Under the pieces are notes generated by a model. The model was not told where the DNA came from. It worked only from the letters and a program-made list of their open reading frames with translations, and did no database searches. Both the position numbers and the translations under genes were made by a program. Shown here piece by piece: positions 32,247 through 43,743 of a stretch of 64,000 nucleotides of DNA (positions are counted from its first letter, which is position 1; every line of letters begins with the position of its first letter). Source of the DNA: Neofusicoccum parvum (Eukaryota > Ascomycota > Dothideomycetes > Botryosphaeriales > Botryosphaeriaceae); NCBI GenBank assembly GCA_020912385.1, contig CP087206.1, positions 682,001-746,000 on the forward strand. The letters are read 5' to 3'.

Positions 32247-35200
32247 GTTGTCGAGGTGTTTGTGGGGGGTGTTCTCGGAACGGGTTGATCGAAAGGAGGC
32301 TGTGACTGAAGGAATGATAACCACCGGGGCTCAAAGAAGGGACGAATGCAAAGCAATCAGAAAGAGTGACGCACAGCGACCACGCACAAGGAGAGAATGT
32401 TCAAGAGCTGAATGGCTGAAGAGAAAGAAACACCGGTCGCTGGCGGAGGGGGCATAGTTATACCTCTGGCCGCGCAGCGGGAAACAGCGCGCCGGGGAGC
32501 ATCGCCAAGTTTCATGCCGCGTCGGTTAGCAGTGCACGCGGAGATTAATGGACATGCCGCAGTGCGTGATCGCCGGCAGTCGTGTGGTGGAGTAGGTGTG
32601 CGTCCCGAAGCGGACGACGGTGATGCGCGGCCGGGATGGGCAGGGGGTGCGGCCAACCAGCGGCCGGCTCGCCTACAAAGCGCCCCGTCGCCGTTTCACC
32701 TTTACAGCAGAAACAACACACCCGCCCAGGCCGTTTCAAACAGACCGGCACCGCCCTCGCACATTCTCCACCAATGGCGCCGGCACTCTCGTCGTGCCTT
32801 GGTGTTTCTCGACTGCCGCACGCCTGCGACGCTGCCGTCGCCCGTCGCCCGTCGCCCGTCGCAGCACTCGCCCGCCGCGCCGCGACTGCGACATCCGCCG
32901 TTCATGCTGCCTATAGCGCTCGCAGCTATAGCCCTATTTTCATCCGCAGGGCCGCAGGGCCGCTCTCGACGTCGCTGCTGATCCTCGGCTGGCTCCGAGC
33001 GACGGCTGCGCTCCTTCAGCCTCCTTTCTCGCTTCCTCAGTCATCTCCGTTCTCCACACGCAGGTACACACGGCAAAGATCACCGCCGCGCAGCGTGTCT
33101 GTGTGCGCGCTGGCCTGATCCAGCGCTTCGCCGCAGCCCAGCCCAGCCCGCATGCGAGAACAGAAGCCAGACCCGCGCCCAGAATGTTCGGCACGCTCGC
33201 CCAAGATCCACGTCAAACGCCCAGAAACGCCTCCTGTTTCCTGACCTTCGGACCTTTCGTTGCGCAACTCTCAACCAGCCGTGCCGTCCCTGGCCCCCGC
33301 GCTCCTTGACTCCGTTTGGTCAGTAGAAGCACGCGTCCGGACGCATTTGGCAAACCCGCATGAAGCGCTGGATCCAGCAGGAGGCCCGTCTTGACAACCT
33401 CGCCACCGTCTGGTACCACGCCTCGCGGGGTCTTGGGAGGCCTTGGTCCTGACGATACGTCACCGCCGCCATTTTCGCGACTCCCCCGCTTGCGAACCGC
33501 GCGCCTGCTCAGGTGCATCGCATCTTTCTATTTTTTCATGCGTCTCCACCTGCGCTCAATCTCCCCATATTGCTCATCGGATCCTTATCAATCTTTGTTG
33601 CCGAGTGACTGTGGGCTCCCAGCTGCGTCCCGCGCCGAGATCCGGGCGTGCTTAGCAGGTGGTGTCCACAGTTTCCAGAAATCGGGGACCGAGATGGCAA
33701 GGAGCCGTCTGCGGCATGGTTGTTCGCTGCTCTCGCTCGCTGCCGAAGCTGCCGAAAGGGCTGAGTGGCCGGCTGTTTTGCTAAAGGTCTGGCAGGTAGG
33801 GATCTCCTTTGGGGACTTGATACACTCGGTCCCGGCCTTAGACATTACGCGTAAGTTTAAACACTATTTGCTGCCTATCCGCGCTCTTTCACCGCTGTCG
33901 CAGAATTTCGTATTTTCTATCCTTCGCCCTCTCGGCGTCAATACGGAAAATGCGCATAGAGGATCGTCTTGGTGTTGCTACGGATCGGGAAGAGAACACG
34001 AGGAGCTCGGCACGCCGAACCGCTTCTCCTGACCGGCCAGCCACAGTGCTCTCTGCAGCACCGCACGCGAATTGTCGGCGTTTACCGGAAAGCGTTGCTG
34101 CTTGCCTAGAGTCATCCGAGGCAGTCGAAACGGATGGACAGCCACCGTTCCCGCTTTGGAACGAGGACCACGTGCATGGACGTCACCAAGAAAGGAGCTC
34201 GCCCAAATCCTTACTGGGGGCTTGAGACAGTACATCCTTTGGCCTCTTCTAATCCATCTAAGAGTTTTTTTTTCTTCCTACGAAAGCTCTATTTTATTTA
34301 TTCTTCGGTGCTACTTCCAAGTTCTCACCTCCTGGATGTGCCGCTGGACCATCGGGCTGCGTAGACCGTCTTCGCCTTCTCTAAACACTCAGCTCTGGTG
34401 CCATGGTTGGTCACAAAAGACTTGAATTTTCCCACCTCAAATTACTTTGTTAATGCAGGGTTGAAGCGCTCATCTGCTGACCTCAGCAAAACGATTGTGC
34501 ATCCGGAACGACATTTCAACTCTCTACGTGTCGCTCTTCCTTGTTTTACATTTTGAATTTACTGGACATGTCTAAAGAAACCCTTGTGTCCCAAATTCTT
34601 TTGGAGTCAATTGTTCTGCTGTCGAGAAAGAAAGAATGACGTGCAAGATGCCACCATTCAAGCATCCGTGCTAAAGAATGAAAACACTCGATGGAACATC
34701 ACAGTAGCCACGACCATCTCCGCCTGCTAGATCAACACCATCCAAAGCCGTTGTCTGCATCCTGAAGCTGGATCTTCTAAAGTTCCTTCGGAGGACCCTC
34801 AGTTCACAATTCGCGGTCGCTTTGGGCAAAAAGCGGTCGGTGCTCTCGCCCAACCCACAACGCAAAAAAAGTCAAAACGTACAACAGCCAGGATTCCCCA
34901 ATGGTCACCCACTTGAGTACTAATTGGCCGGTTCGCAGCTTGAGTATCGGCTGAGCGGACGGGAAGCCCTATATTCTGCGACCTATGGTCGTACGTGGAA
35001 GACCAATTCAACAAGTCTCCATATATGCTTCCATGCACTCGCGCCTCACGAAGGGCGGTTCGTCGGGCCCGCCGAGACAAACAAACATCCGAATGGGAGA
35101 ATAAGAGAAGTCAACGGGGCTGCCCTTTCTCCAACACCGCCTTGACGTCTCTCGCGTCGTCGCCTCGCGAGGTCCCTCCCCTTCTCGCTTACACTTTTCC

Positions 35201-35455
35201 AAGATGGGACGGTGTGACTTAAGACCAGAATTGCGATGGATTGGCAGATGGACACAATCACGGTTGCCGTGGTGTCTCATCAGGAGACTTCGTTCTTCAC
35301 TTACCTTGAGCAAGCCGCAACACGTAAGAGCACAAATCGTCGGGAACTGGACTTTTTGAAGTCTAAGCTAATCTTTGAATGCTTTCGCTCGCTTGACTGG
35401 GAACTCACAGAGTTTGCAAGGAATTAATATAATATAGACAAGAACACAAAAACCC
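32247..35455. other. Gene-poor region of 3.2 kb
   Basis: The first 250 bases are the AA9 promoter, with a TATAAC-like box near 32455 on the reverse strand. Beyond that I find no ORF with a domain, credible codon use or intron partner. 32600-33300 is GC-rich, with a fourfold GTCGCCC repeat near 32836-32864. 34230-34700 is AT-rich with T runs. No repeat-element hallmarks were seen. Non-coding transcripts cannot be excluded. Confidence 0.4.
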
Positions 35456-37640
35456 CTAGATAATCCTGACCTCCCGCTCGTTCCCCGGAAACTGCTGCGC
35501 AGCGCGCCACCCGCCCGTAAAATAGCCAACCCTCTCGAACGTTTCCTCCTCGGCACCGGTGGGGTTCAGCACCAGCCCCCATATGCTCCCGCTGGGCATC
35601 AGGTTGCCCTGCCTCTTCTTGCTCGAGAACGTCTGGCACGTGGCCAGCAGCAAGAGCCACAGCTCGGGGCGGTTCGGCACGGCGGGGCTGGCGCAACCGC
35701 CGCCGGAGTCGAAGAAGATGCGGCAGTCCTCGGTGGTGTCGTAGGGTAGGACGAGGCCGGCGATGTCGACGAAGGCGCCGGGGCGCAGGCGCGAGAAGGG
35801 GGCGGCGGGCACCAGCGGGGCGGCGTCGCAGCGGAAGCGGGAGACGTGCGACTCGAAGGTGGTGTGGCGGTTGGCCTCGAAGGCGATGGGGGCGTCGACG
35901 GCCATCCAGGACCACGACGGGGCGCGCCAGGCGGCCGGGTAGCTGGCGCCGCCGGCGCCACCGGTGGTCGCGGCGGCGCGCTTGGTGTCGACGGTCCAGC
36001 ACAGCTCGTGCACGAAGCGGCCCTTCCACAGGCCGGCGATGTAGGCGTCGTTGAGGGCGCGCTGGAAGTACGCGGCCAACCCCGCCAGCGCCGGCAGCTT
36101 GTCCGCCGCGTGCGTCAGCCGCCGGTTCGAGTAGTCCTGCACCAGGAACTCCCAGATGCGGTACAGCTGGCAGGTGCGCGCCTGCGCGCGGCTGAGCTTC
36201 GCGCTCTCGCCCGGGTCGAGCAGCAGGAAGGACGGCATGGTCGCCGTGACGGCGGGCTGGATGATGCGCCCCGATGGGCACAGCCGCATGGTGATCAGCC
36301 CCGCCGACGCGCAGTAGCCGTTCCAGTCGCGCCCGAAGGCCTCGCCGGTGAGCGAGTTGTAGACGAGCCCCTTGTCGTGGCAGAAGCACTTCCACACCAC
36401 CGAGTCGTGCGTGTAGATGAGGACGCGCGGCGCCAGCACCACCTCCTGCAGCGTCCACGCCCGCTCGTGCAGCGGCTCGCGCGTCGTGTGGAAGTCGTCC
36501 CGCGCGAGCTTGTCTCGCCGCGGCGTCAGGAGCATGTTGCCCTTCTCGCCGTTCTCGCAGCGCACCGGCAGCGTCGCCAGCGAGTTCCAGAGGTTGTCGG
36601 CCTTCAGGAAGCCGTCGCGGCAGCACCGCGCCCGCGCCGGCACTATCGTCACGTACGAGTTCTGGAACACGTTCTGCATGCGCGCCGTCTCGTGCTCGCG
36701 GTCCTCCTCGTCGTCCTGGATGATGCACAGCGTGTCTATCCAGAGATACTTCACGTTCAGCCACCGAGCAGTCTTGACCGCGTCCAGGAACATCCACGGA
36801 AGCTTGGTGATGGCTATGTCGTCCATGTGCTGGGCCAGAGATTGCCTCGTCGTCTGCAGCGGTTCTGTGTCCCCCCGGCAGTAGCTCAATGCGGCGTAGG
36901 CTGCGTGCGCCTTGCCTCCGGTGTTGACGAGCCGCAGTTTCTGGGGCGCTTCGGACACATCGATCAGCCGGGTGGGCGTCGTCGGGTTCAGAGAGCAGCA
37001 GTGGGCCGCATTTTTCCCAGGAGTTCGCTCATCGCATGACTTCACCCAGCCCTGGATCATCTGAAAGATGGTACGTGTGCCCCTGTCGGACATCTGCTTG
37101 CGGACTGGCAGAGCGAACTGCAGCTTCTCGTCTCCGAGAGAAAGCACATGTGGCACATTAATGGCTTGCGCCTCGCCGAGAGGGTCGCCTGGCGCCGTTC
37201 GTCAGCAAACTCGCGAGCGACGCATACAGCGTGGGCGTTGGCGCACCATCGAGAGTTCCTACATCGAATTCCAACGTCCGGGAGAAAACGGTGTCGAGCC
37301 GCGACACCTGCAGAACCGGCTTGATGATCTTCGTGCTGTCTTCGTGTCTCTTCTCGAACGAAAACTGAAAACGGATCTCGTCGCTCTCCTGCTCGCCATC
37401 CTTGCTCTTTTCGTCGTCCTCAACTTGGGCCTGTTTTTGGTCTGCTTCCAATACCGTGATAAACAGTAGCCGACATAGTTTGCACCCGGCCCGCGCCGAT
37501 CTCTCGAGAACAACACGCGCTACAGTGTGAGTGACCCCACTATAGCTCGAGCAGAGCAGCGCCCACGCAGAGTAGCGGCCTCGGTTATGCGCGAAGATCC
37601 TGGAACAGAGTATGCAGGATTGCCGTGATGATGAACTCAT
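35456..37640 (-). CDS. HET-domain protein 2 with N-terminal Cys-rich region
   Basis: Two exons (37640-37247, 37188-35456), 708 residues. The 58-base intron (GTGCGC..CAG, branch GCTGAC) restores a frame that otherwise looks broken. The N-terminus has CILC and CKLC pairs, possibly metal-binding, and a KPVLQVSRLD..LEFDVGTLDG lead-in common in this subfamily. The HET domain lies at about 228-380: YAALSYCRGD, LWIDTLCIIQDD, a SYVTIVPARA strand, then RAWTLQEVVLAPR. In many HET proteins the first block reads SYxWG; here it is SYCRG, a noticeable change. The C-terminal half is of unknown function. It is a predicted incompatibility or stress-death executor. Codon use in exon 2 is very GC-rich. Confidence 0.9.
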
Positions 37641-38701
37641 AGTCCGAAGGGTGGTGGCTCAGGAATACCAAGGGAAAGAGTGAGGTCAGTCCAGGGAGCC
37701 GAAATAGGAGAGACTATGGTCAGCACAGAAGGGGGAGGCCGGGCGCCTTAGCCGAGACCCACACGCTCGCTCGGGCCAATTGGAGGCTCGACCTAGTCCC
37801 AAAGAAGCGAAAAAGAATTTGATGCTAACCATCAAGCGTGAAAAGGGGGTTGTAGCCCGAAGAACCATGAACCAGATAACGTTTTCGACGAGGTTTTACG
37901 TTCGACCGAGTTTCGCGTCTGCCAATCGCGCGCTAGTCGGGGCTCGTCGCTCGTTGGATGGCGTGCTTTACCGGCCGGTTCTCATACAAAATTGCTGACT
38001 GACGAGGTCATCCGAGGAAACACCAATTGGCAGACGCAAACCCCCGTCAAACCTAAAACCCGGTCGAACACGTTACATAGTATTCGGGAAACGTGTTGCA
38101 GAAGGAAACGATGGCGCACGTTTAACGCATTTCGACACACTACTTTCAGAAGATGGTCTGACAGTCACATTGAAAGAAAGTTTCTGGATGAAACGGAATC
38201 GTTGAGCCGGAGAACTCTTCAAAGGAAGGCGCGGATGTTTGCAGCAACTCTGAAAGGCGCTGGTAGCAATTATTGAGACGAGAGTAGCTCCACAATGGCT
38301 TAGAAGCGTGGCAGGAGTGCGAGTTACTCTCGTTGAAGTGTCTCGCGGCCCGGGGGACAATGTTCGTTTGTGACCATCTGGTAACGATCACCGTCATAAA
38401 AATTCTGGGTATCGTCACGAGGCCTCTCGGGAAGCCTGAAAAAAGCGAACCCGGTCCTGTCCGAGCGGATGAAGGTGGTTGGATGGTAGCATTGGACCAA
38501 GAAGGACATGGGTTCAAGAAAGGTCTCATGTAGCAAATTTGAATATACATTTCAATAAATGATGCAATCACACTCAAGAAGCGCACGTTCAGTTGTATCT
38601 AAAGAATGTTGACATCCTCTTTAAAACCACGCAAACGAGTGGCAGATTTAAAAACGAATGACCGAGGTAGCGTTACAAATCGTGCATTGCTGTTCGTGAT
38701 C
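37641..38701. other. Intergenic, HET 2 promoter and nuclease 3' flank
   Basis: About 1.06 kb with no supported gene on either strand. Confidence 0.4.
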
Positions 38702-39719
38702 TCATTCAAGCCGAGCAACAATCTCATCATCAACAAAATCCCATTGAATGGGGTCGTCGTCCTCGGCATTGCCACTTGCTTGCGGATGCACGGTAGAGTT
38801 CCAGCTCTTCCGTTGTGCCTGCTTTGTCAAAGTCCCAATCTCCAAGTTTTCACCTGGAGAGACCGTTAGATAGGTTCCAGATGAGATGTGTCCTATTCTT
38901 GATTTTACTCACCGAAGGAAACTTTCATGCCAGATTTCATCAAGTAGAGGCCTCCAACCATAGTGGAATTTTCCCAGCGCTTCGCTTGCGGAGGCCGTAC
39001 GTCGGGGTTACCGTTCTTGTAGATTGTCCCATCCGGGGTACATTGGTTGTACCGGTCATTGTATGCCTGGCAGTATTTGACGCCTGCAGAGGCTGGGTTT
39101 CCGAAACCGACAATGAATTGGCAATTCTGGTTGTTGCAGGATGTCCTGATGTAGTCGGCTATGATTCTGCCTTGATCTGAAGAGTTCTTTGTATCAATAC
39201 ATGCGACTCAATTTCTTCCATAGCACTTACGGTCATTGTGGCTACTGGTAACGCATTTTGTGACTTGGCCACCCTTGTCGGCGTCACTGGTGCTGGCGAA
39301 AGGGTACTCGTCGCAGTTTTCCCCCGGGTTACCTGGCGGGTTATGGTTTACCTGGATGATGTTCAGCATCGAAGTTACTTGAAGGAAGTGTTGCTGGTTC
39401 ACTAACGCTGCACCTGTTGGGTCTCGGGAGGCATCCGGCACTCCTCTGGCGGGCTCTTCCAACAGCGCTGTTTCGATTCCCAGTTCCGCCATACCGGTCG
39501 TAGTTGAGTGTCGCTCCAAAGCGTGGCTCTGTGCAGTATGCGCCCCAGCACATGTTCGTGCAAATGTCTAAGGGGAAATTTTGTAAGCATTCCGTCTCTT
39601 TAGTATGAAAATTAAACCCCTTCCGCCGTACCTTGCAGATCATCACCGCAGTTAAATGACATTGGCGGGGCTGCATAGCTGACAGCAGCCAAGATGGAAA
39701 TGATGGCAAAGGAGCGCAT
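38702..39719 (-). CDS. Secreted NucA/NucB-type deoxyribonuclease-like protein
   Basis: Five exons (39719-39632, 39567-39407, 39351-39231, 39176-38913, 38853-38702), 261 residues; all four introns have GT..AG ends and consistent phase. A signal peptide (MRSFAIISILAAVSYA) is followed by a Cys-rich mature protein with about ten cysteines. The central CDEYPFAST is the hallmark of the DNase_NucA_NucB family, in which the Asp and Glu act at the active site. Downstream NQNCQFIVGFGNP and a GLYLMKSG segment fit the same fold. The expected role is extracellular, non-specific DNA cleavage for nutrition, defence or interaction with a host; that role is inferred. TATATAT at 39806-39812 lies 87 bases upstream. 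The C-terminal tail is acidic. Confidence 0.85.
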
Positions 39720-40734
39720 GTTTGTAGGAGATGGTTGAATGAATGGTTGGTAGACGAAAGGTGGGATTTGGATTTTAGAACGCTTCCACCAGCGTCAACG
39801 ACGTGTATATATCTGTTCTACCTCTCCACCAACTTCCTCTGCTTAACTTGGGGGCTTTGAGTGTTTGGTATGTATTTGATCAGAATAGATCAAGACCCAA
39901 ATCCTATGCCACGGTCAGGAGCTGAAGGGCGGGCTCGGTTGTTTCGAGTACAGCCGTTGTGACAATGTTCAAGCACAGCCGCAAGAGGTATGCCGAACGG
40001 AGCAACGTTCTCGGTATCTGTTATTGGATCTCAATCCTCGATATGATTAGAACAGTGGCGGCCATATGTTCAATGGTAGTGGTGGTTGGCTGTATCCTTT
40101 CGAGGGATTACGCCTGCCAAACCCGCTGTTTTAGCCACCTCTGCCTATGGCGCATTTCTTGTGGAAGAGTATCGTGCTAAAACGAGTATATCACATGCAT
40201 AAAGCGTTCGATAGACTGCGAAGTCCAGGCTGGGGAGCTGTTGGCCTTTCGGTTCGGCAGGAAAAGAACGCAATGCTCACGTAAACGCGGGACGATCTCG
40301 AGATCCTTTGATTAGCCGAATCTGAACAACGGGAAGTCCAGTTGCACGGCTTCCCTGCCGGACCAAACCCATGTGCTGACAATGACGGTTGTGGAGCATC
40401 TCTGGTGCAGGAAGGGCTGGGGAGCTGAAAAAACTGCGAGGCAGCCGCTTCAGCAAAACCTCCGAGCCGGACACTGCGCTGTAGCGCTGTTGGTGGTGGG
40501 TGAGAATGTGGAGCAACTATGTCGCAGAAACTGTGGGGGAGCTGATGTGAAACGCAGACAGCTGAATCTGTAAGGATTAGTGCCTACTTGGGTAACAGTG
40601 GTGTTGGTGTTGGCAGTGGGGGCGCGGCCGGCCGCCTGTGACGTCAGCCGCCGCCGCCCATCATGCTCTTAAGCTGCGCCTCACACCATCTCGACAGCCG
40701 CACCACTGCCCCTCAACCCTTGTGCTTCTTGCAG
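39720..40734. promoter_or_regulatory. Divergent intergenic region
   Basis: About 1.0 kb between the nuclease (leftward) and the unknown gene at 40735 (rightward). TATATAT at 39806-39812 serves the nuclease. No ORF of interest. Confidence 0.4.
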
Positions 40735-41742
40735 ATGGATCCATCACAAGACTTGAGCCTGCCGAGGACGGCGCCCAACACTGAGCGCCACCGCGCGACG
40801 CTGAACGGACAGTACAAATTCGCCATCTACACCATTGCCGAGCTGGACCAAAGCAGCTTGCATGCACTGCAGCGCGACCTCAATGCCGCCGAATATTGCC
40901 ACAACACGTGCGCATTGGCTCCGCAGCCCAACTTCGCCGGCCGCCCGCTCCGCGACGTCTTTGACTACCACGTCCGTGTGAGAGATGAAGACCAGACCAT
41001 CCACCCGCTGTTCTTCATTGTGGCCACAGACGCTGATTACACAAGCAAAGGCGTCATCGTCGTGCATCTTGACACCGGACAGGATGAACAAGAGGACAGA
41101 GTTGACCAGGGCCGCTGCGGCGTCGACCGGGCTGCAAGTTGGGGCATGAACATCGACATCGGCAACATGGACTGGGAAGACCTCAAGGAAGAAGAGGAGG
41201 AGGAATGGAGTCAGTCGAATGCTGTGGCGAGCGAGCCCAGCCAGCCTGCCCCTGTCCCGACCCCAGCTGTTCACTGGCAGTACGGCTGCTGGAGCATGGT
41301 ACCCAACGGTACGTCCCATCTCTTTCACTTGTGAACGCAGTGAGCGCTGACAGCTGGCTCAGTTCGCGAATTGCCTGACCTACTTGAACCGGGATACGAG
41401 CGAAAACCTGCAGACCGGAGACGCGTGCAGATGGCTGGCAATTACTCCTCTCAATCGGACGCTTGGGCACAGATCGCCAAGCTTCACCCGTGGTTCTGCA
41501 AGTCTCATCCGACTACCCATCGCCAAGTTGCCATATGCGTTGACGAGTCGGATTTTGAGAATGAAGGCGTCTTGATCGTGCGGTACGACTGGGATGGCAA
41601 CGTTGATATACACGATGACAGCGAAATCATCGGGCTACATCTGAGCTGCGAGAAGGTAAAGCGCATCCCAGCCAGCAGAATTGTAGCAGAGCTCGATGAC
41701 TACTGTAGAGAGAATGGCCTGCCACAAGCCATAGACTCATAG
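40735..41742 (+). CDS. Unknown protein with an apparent internal domain duplication
   Basis: Two exons (40735-41308, 41363-41742), 317 residues. I do not recognise a named enzyme family with certainty. Two segments look alike: FIVATDADYTSKGVIVVHLD (about 100-120) and AICVDESDFENEGVLIVRYD (about 250-270). Each is preceded by a helix and a His-Pro or His-containing loop and followed by an acidic loop. An acidic run of Glu (EDLKEEEEEEW) lies between them. No signal peptide or membrane segment, so probably cytosolic or nuclear. I prefer the ATG at 40735 to the upstream in-frame CTG/TTG codons because it gives a clean N-terminus. Confidence 0.75.
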
Positions 41743-41964
41743 TTGTTAGGCCTACAAATGGAAATGAAGTTAAATTATGGATATCATTCATACCTCGACT
41801 GTACTTTATGGAACGTCATTTGAGATGTTCCTTTTCTTGGGCTTCAGCGTCTTGATAATGCATAATGAAATCAGTAGGTGGCGATCCAGTATCAAACATT
41901 GCTAGTTCTATATCAAGTATGGTTATAGGTTCTCCAACCAGTGATGCTGAACATTACTGGTACT

Positions 41965-43743
41965 TCAAATCGGCGTAGATGGAACAACCTCCCCATTGCC
42001 GATATACTGACCATTCCCTTGATATCTCCACCTGCTCAAGTATGCTGGTGTTACCCCCGAAGCTCCGTTGCTCGTTGCGTATGCGCCCACCAAAGCTCCT
42101 ACGAACGAGTCAGCAAGTGAAGAGCCAAAGAAGCAGGATTGAGTCTTACCAGTGAAAGGACCAGTCCCACCGCTTACGATAGTAGCAGGTGCGTACGAAA
42201 TAACCTTCGCCTCCTCAGACTCATCGGATGGCCCAGCGGAGAACGTGTAATGGGTATCGTTTGCAGCCTGGATCTGCAGCCGTAGCGGCTGTCCCAGCCA
42301 CGCCTCCGGCACCGCTTCAACAACGGTTTCTGGCGTAGGTCCCTCATTGTTGCCGGTACCATTGACACGGAACCTGAGATGGGGGGCCAGATCCGCAGAG
42401 CCGTCCGACGGAAGAAGCACAATACCAAGGTCCAGGTGCTGATCCTGCGTCAGAAAAACCGTCACGCCCGCCTCCTCCTCCTCCACCTCCGCCTCAATCT
42501 CCACATCCACGCTGTACGCAAACAGCGTATCCGTCTGCTTCCTCGTCACCAGCGTAATCCCCTCCTCCGGCACAAACGCCGCATCGCCCGTCAAATTCGC
42601 CCTGCTCGGCAGCAGCCGCAGCGAGCCCGGGCGCTCCTCCGGGCCCACCGTGTACGCGCCGTCCGTCGGGAAGCGCCACCACAGAAAGTTCCTCGGCAGC
42701 GGCTCGCCGGGCGCGAAGTCGACCTCATCCGGGTCGTCCGCGAAGGGGCCGGTGCCGGGCAGGTCCCTGGTCAGCGGCGGCAGCGGCCAGCCGTCCATGC
42801 GGCCGCGCACCGGCTGCAGCACCGGCCACGCGCCCTCATCCCAGGTCGCCGCCAGCAGCACCGTCTCGCGGCCCATCGGGTAGTTGCGCCACGCCGGCCC
42901 GCTGCGCGTCGACAGCGCGACGCCCCACCAGCGGCCGGCTGCGTCCTGGAAGAGGTCGGCGTGCCCGACCGTCTGGAAGAACTCGCTCGTGTTGCGGTTC
43001 GTCAGCAGCGGGTTGCCCGCGTACGCCTCGTACGGCCCGGACACGGCGCTGGACCGCGCGATGATCTCAGAGTGCCCTAGTTCCGTGCCGCCTTCGGCGA
43101 TCATGAGGTAGTAGTACCCGTCTTTCTTGTAGATATGCGGGCCCTCCGGGCTGGGCCCCCCCGTGCCGTTCCAGATGTAGCGCGGGGTGGAGGTTTCGCC
43201 GGTGGCCAGGTCGATGGTGGATTGCTGGATGCCGGCGTAGGTGATGTAGGCTTGGCCGTCGACGTCGTCGTCCCAGAAGAGGTCGGCGTCGATGCTGGCG
43301 GGCGTGAAGCGGATGGGGTCTGACCAGGCGTCGTTGTCGAAGGGGTCGGTGGTGGTGAAGATGAGGCCTTCCAGGGGGACGGTGACGACGACGTTGTAGA
43401 AGGTGCCGTTGCGGTACCGCAAGGTTGGTGCGAAGATGCCGTTTTGCTGGCCGGTGTAGTTGCCGAGGTCGGGGAATTGGCTGGGCCGGTTGAAGGAGCT
43501 GCTGACGAGCTTCCAGTTCATAAGGTCCTTGCTGGCGTAGACTGGCAGGCCGGGGAAGGCAAGGAACGTGGAGACTGCGCAGAAAAAGGTGTTGTCCTGC
43601 TCAGGGACGAAAACGCAGGTCGGGTCTGAATGCCATCCTGGTAGAATTGGGTTCGTGTAGGTCGAATTGACAGCGGCGGGCTGCGCTGGCGCACCCAATG
43701 CCAGGCTTGCAGCGAAGACACAATAAGCAAAACGCATCTTCAA
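41965..43743 (-). CDS. Secreted GH43 glycosidase (beta-xylosidase/arabinofuranosidase type)
   Basis: Two exons (43743-42150, 42098-41965), 575 residues. The 51-base intron (42099-42149; GTAAGA, branch CTTGCTGAC, TAG) is a multiple of three and would read through as a spurious 17-residue insert. A signal peptide of about 17-20 residues is followed by a five-bladed propeller with the GH43 triad: Asp40 (HSDPT, base), Asp152 (SIDADLF, modulator) and Glu200 (SPEGPHIY, acid). The C-terminal half is a beta-sandwich typical of fungal GH43 xylosidases, with an acidic EAEVEEEEA loop. Many NxT/S sites fit secretion. It acts on xylan or arabinoxylan oligomers. TATAAA lies at 43940-43945. Exact specificity cannot be read. 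Confidence 0.92.
   Translation of the reverse strand: MKMRFAYCVFAASLALGAPAQPAAVNSTYTNPILPGWHSDPTCVFVPEQDNTFFCAVSTFLAFPGLPVYASKDLMNWKLVSSSFNRPSQFPDLGNYTGQQNGIFAPTLRYRNGTFYNVVVTVPLEGLIFTTTDPFDNDAWSDPIRFTPASIDADLFWDDDVDGQAYITYAGIQQSTIDLATGETSTPRYIWNGTGGPSPEGPHIYKKDGYYYLMIAEGGTELGHSEIIARSSAVSGPYEAYAGNPLLTNRNTSEFFQTVGHADLFQDAAGRWWGVALSTRSGPAWRNYPMGRETVLLAATWDEGAWPVLQPVRGRMDGWPLPPLTRDLPGTGPFADDPDEVDFAPGEPLPRNFLWWRFPTDGAYTVGPEERPGSLRLLPSRANLTGDAAFVPEEGITLVTRKQTDTLFAYSVDVEIEAEVEEEEAGVTVFLTQDQHLDLGIVLLPSDGSADLAPHLRFRVNGTGNNEGPTPETVVEAVPEAWLGQPLRLQIQAANDTHYTFSAGPSDESEEAKVISYAPATIVSGGTGPFTGKTQSCFFGSSLADSFVGALVGAYATSNGASGVTPAYLSRWRYQGNGQYIGNGEVVPSTPI

Noticed and set aside
32774..33118. ORF starting MAPALSSCLG with an Arg/Ala-rich, mitochondrial-like N-terminus
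   Set aside because: Composition-driven, overlaps a simple repeat, no domain or conserved end.
35846..37039. 397-residue open frame antisense to HET 2
   Set aside because: Opposite a HET gene whose domain blocks are clear; no domain in the antisense product.
37158..37250. Apparent frameshift splitting HET 2 into two genes
   Set aside because: A 58-base GTGCGC..CAG intron with a GCTGAC branch joins both frames in phase and gives a natural FDVGTLDGDPLG junction.
42099..42149. 17-residue in-frame insert in GH43
   Set aside because: It has GTAAGA, a branch CTGAC and TAG, and interrupts GPFT/GALVG. It is a three-n intron and not coding.
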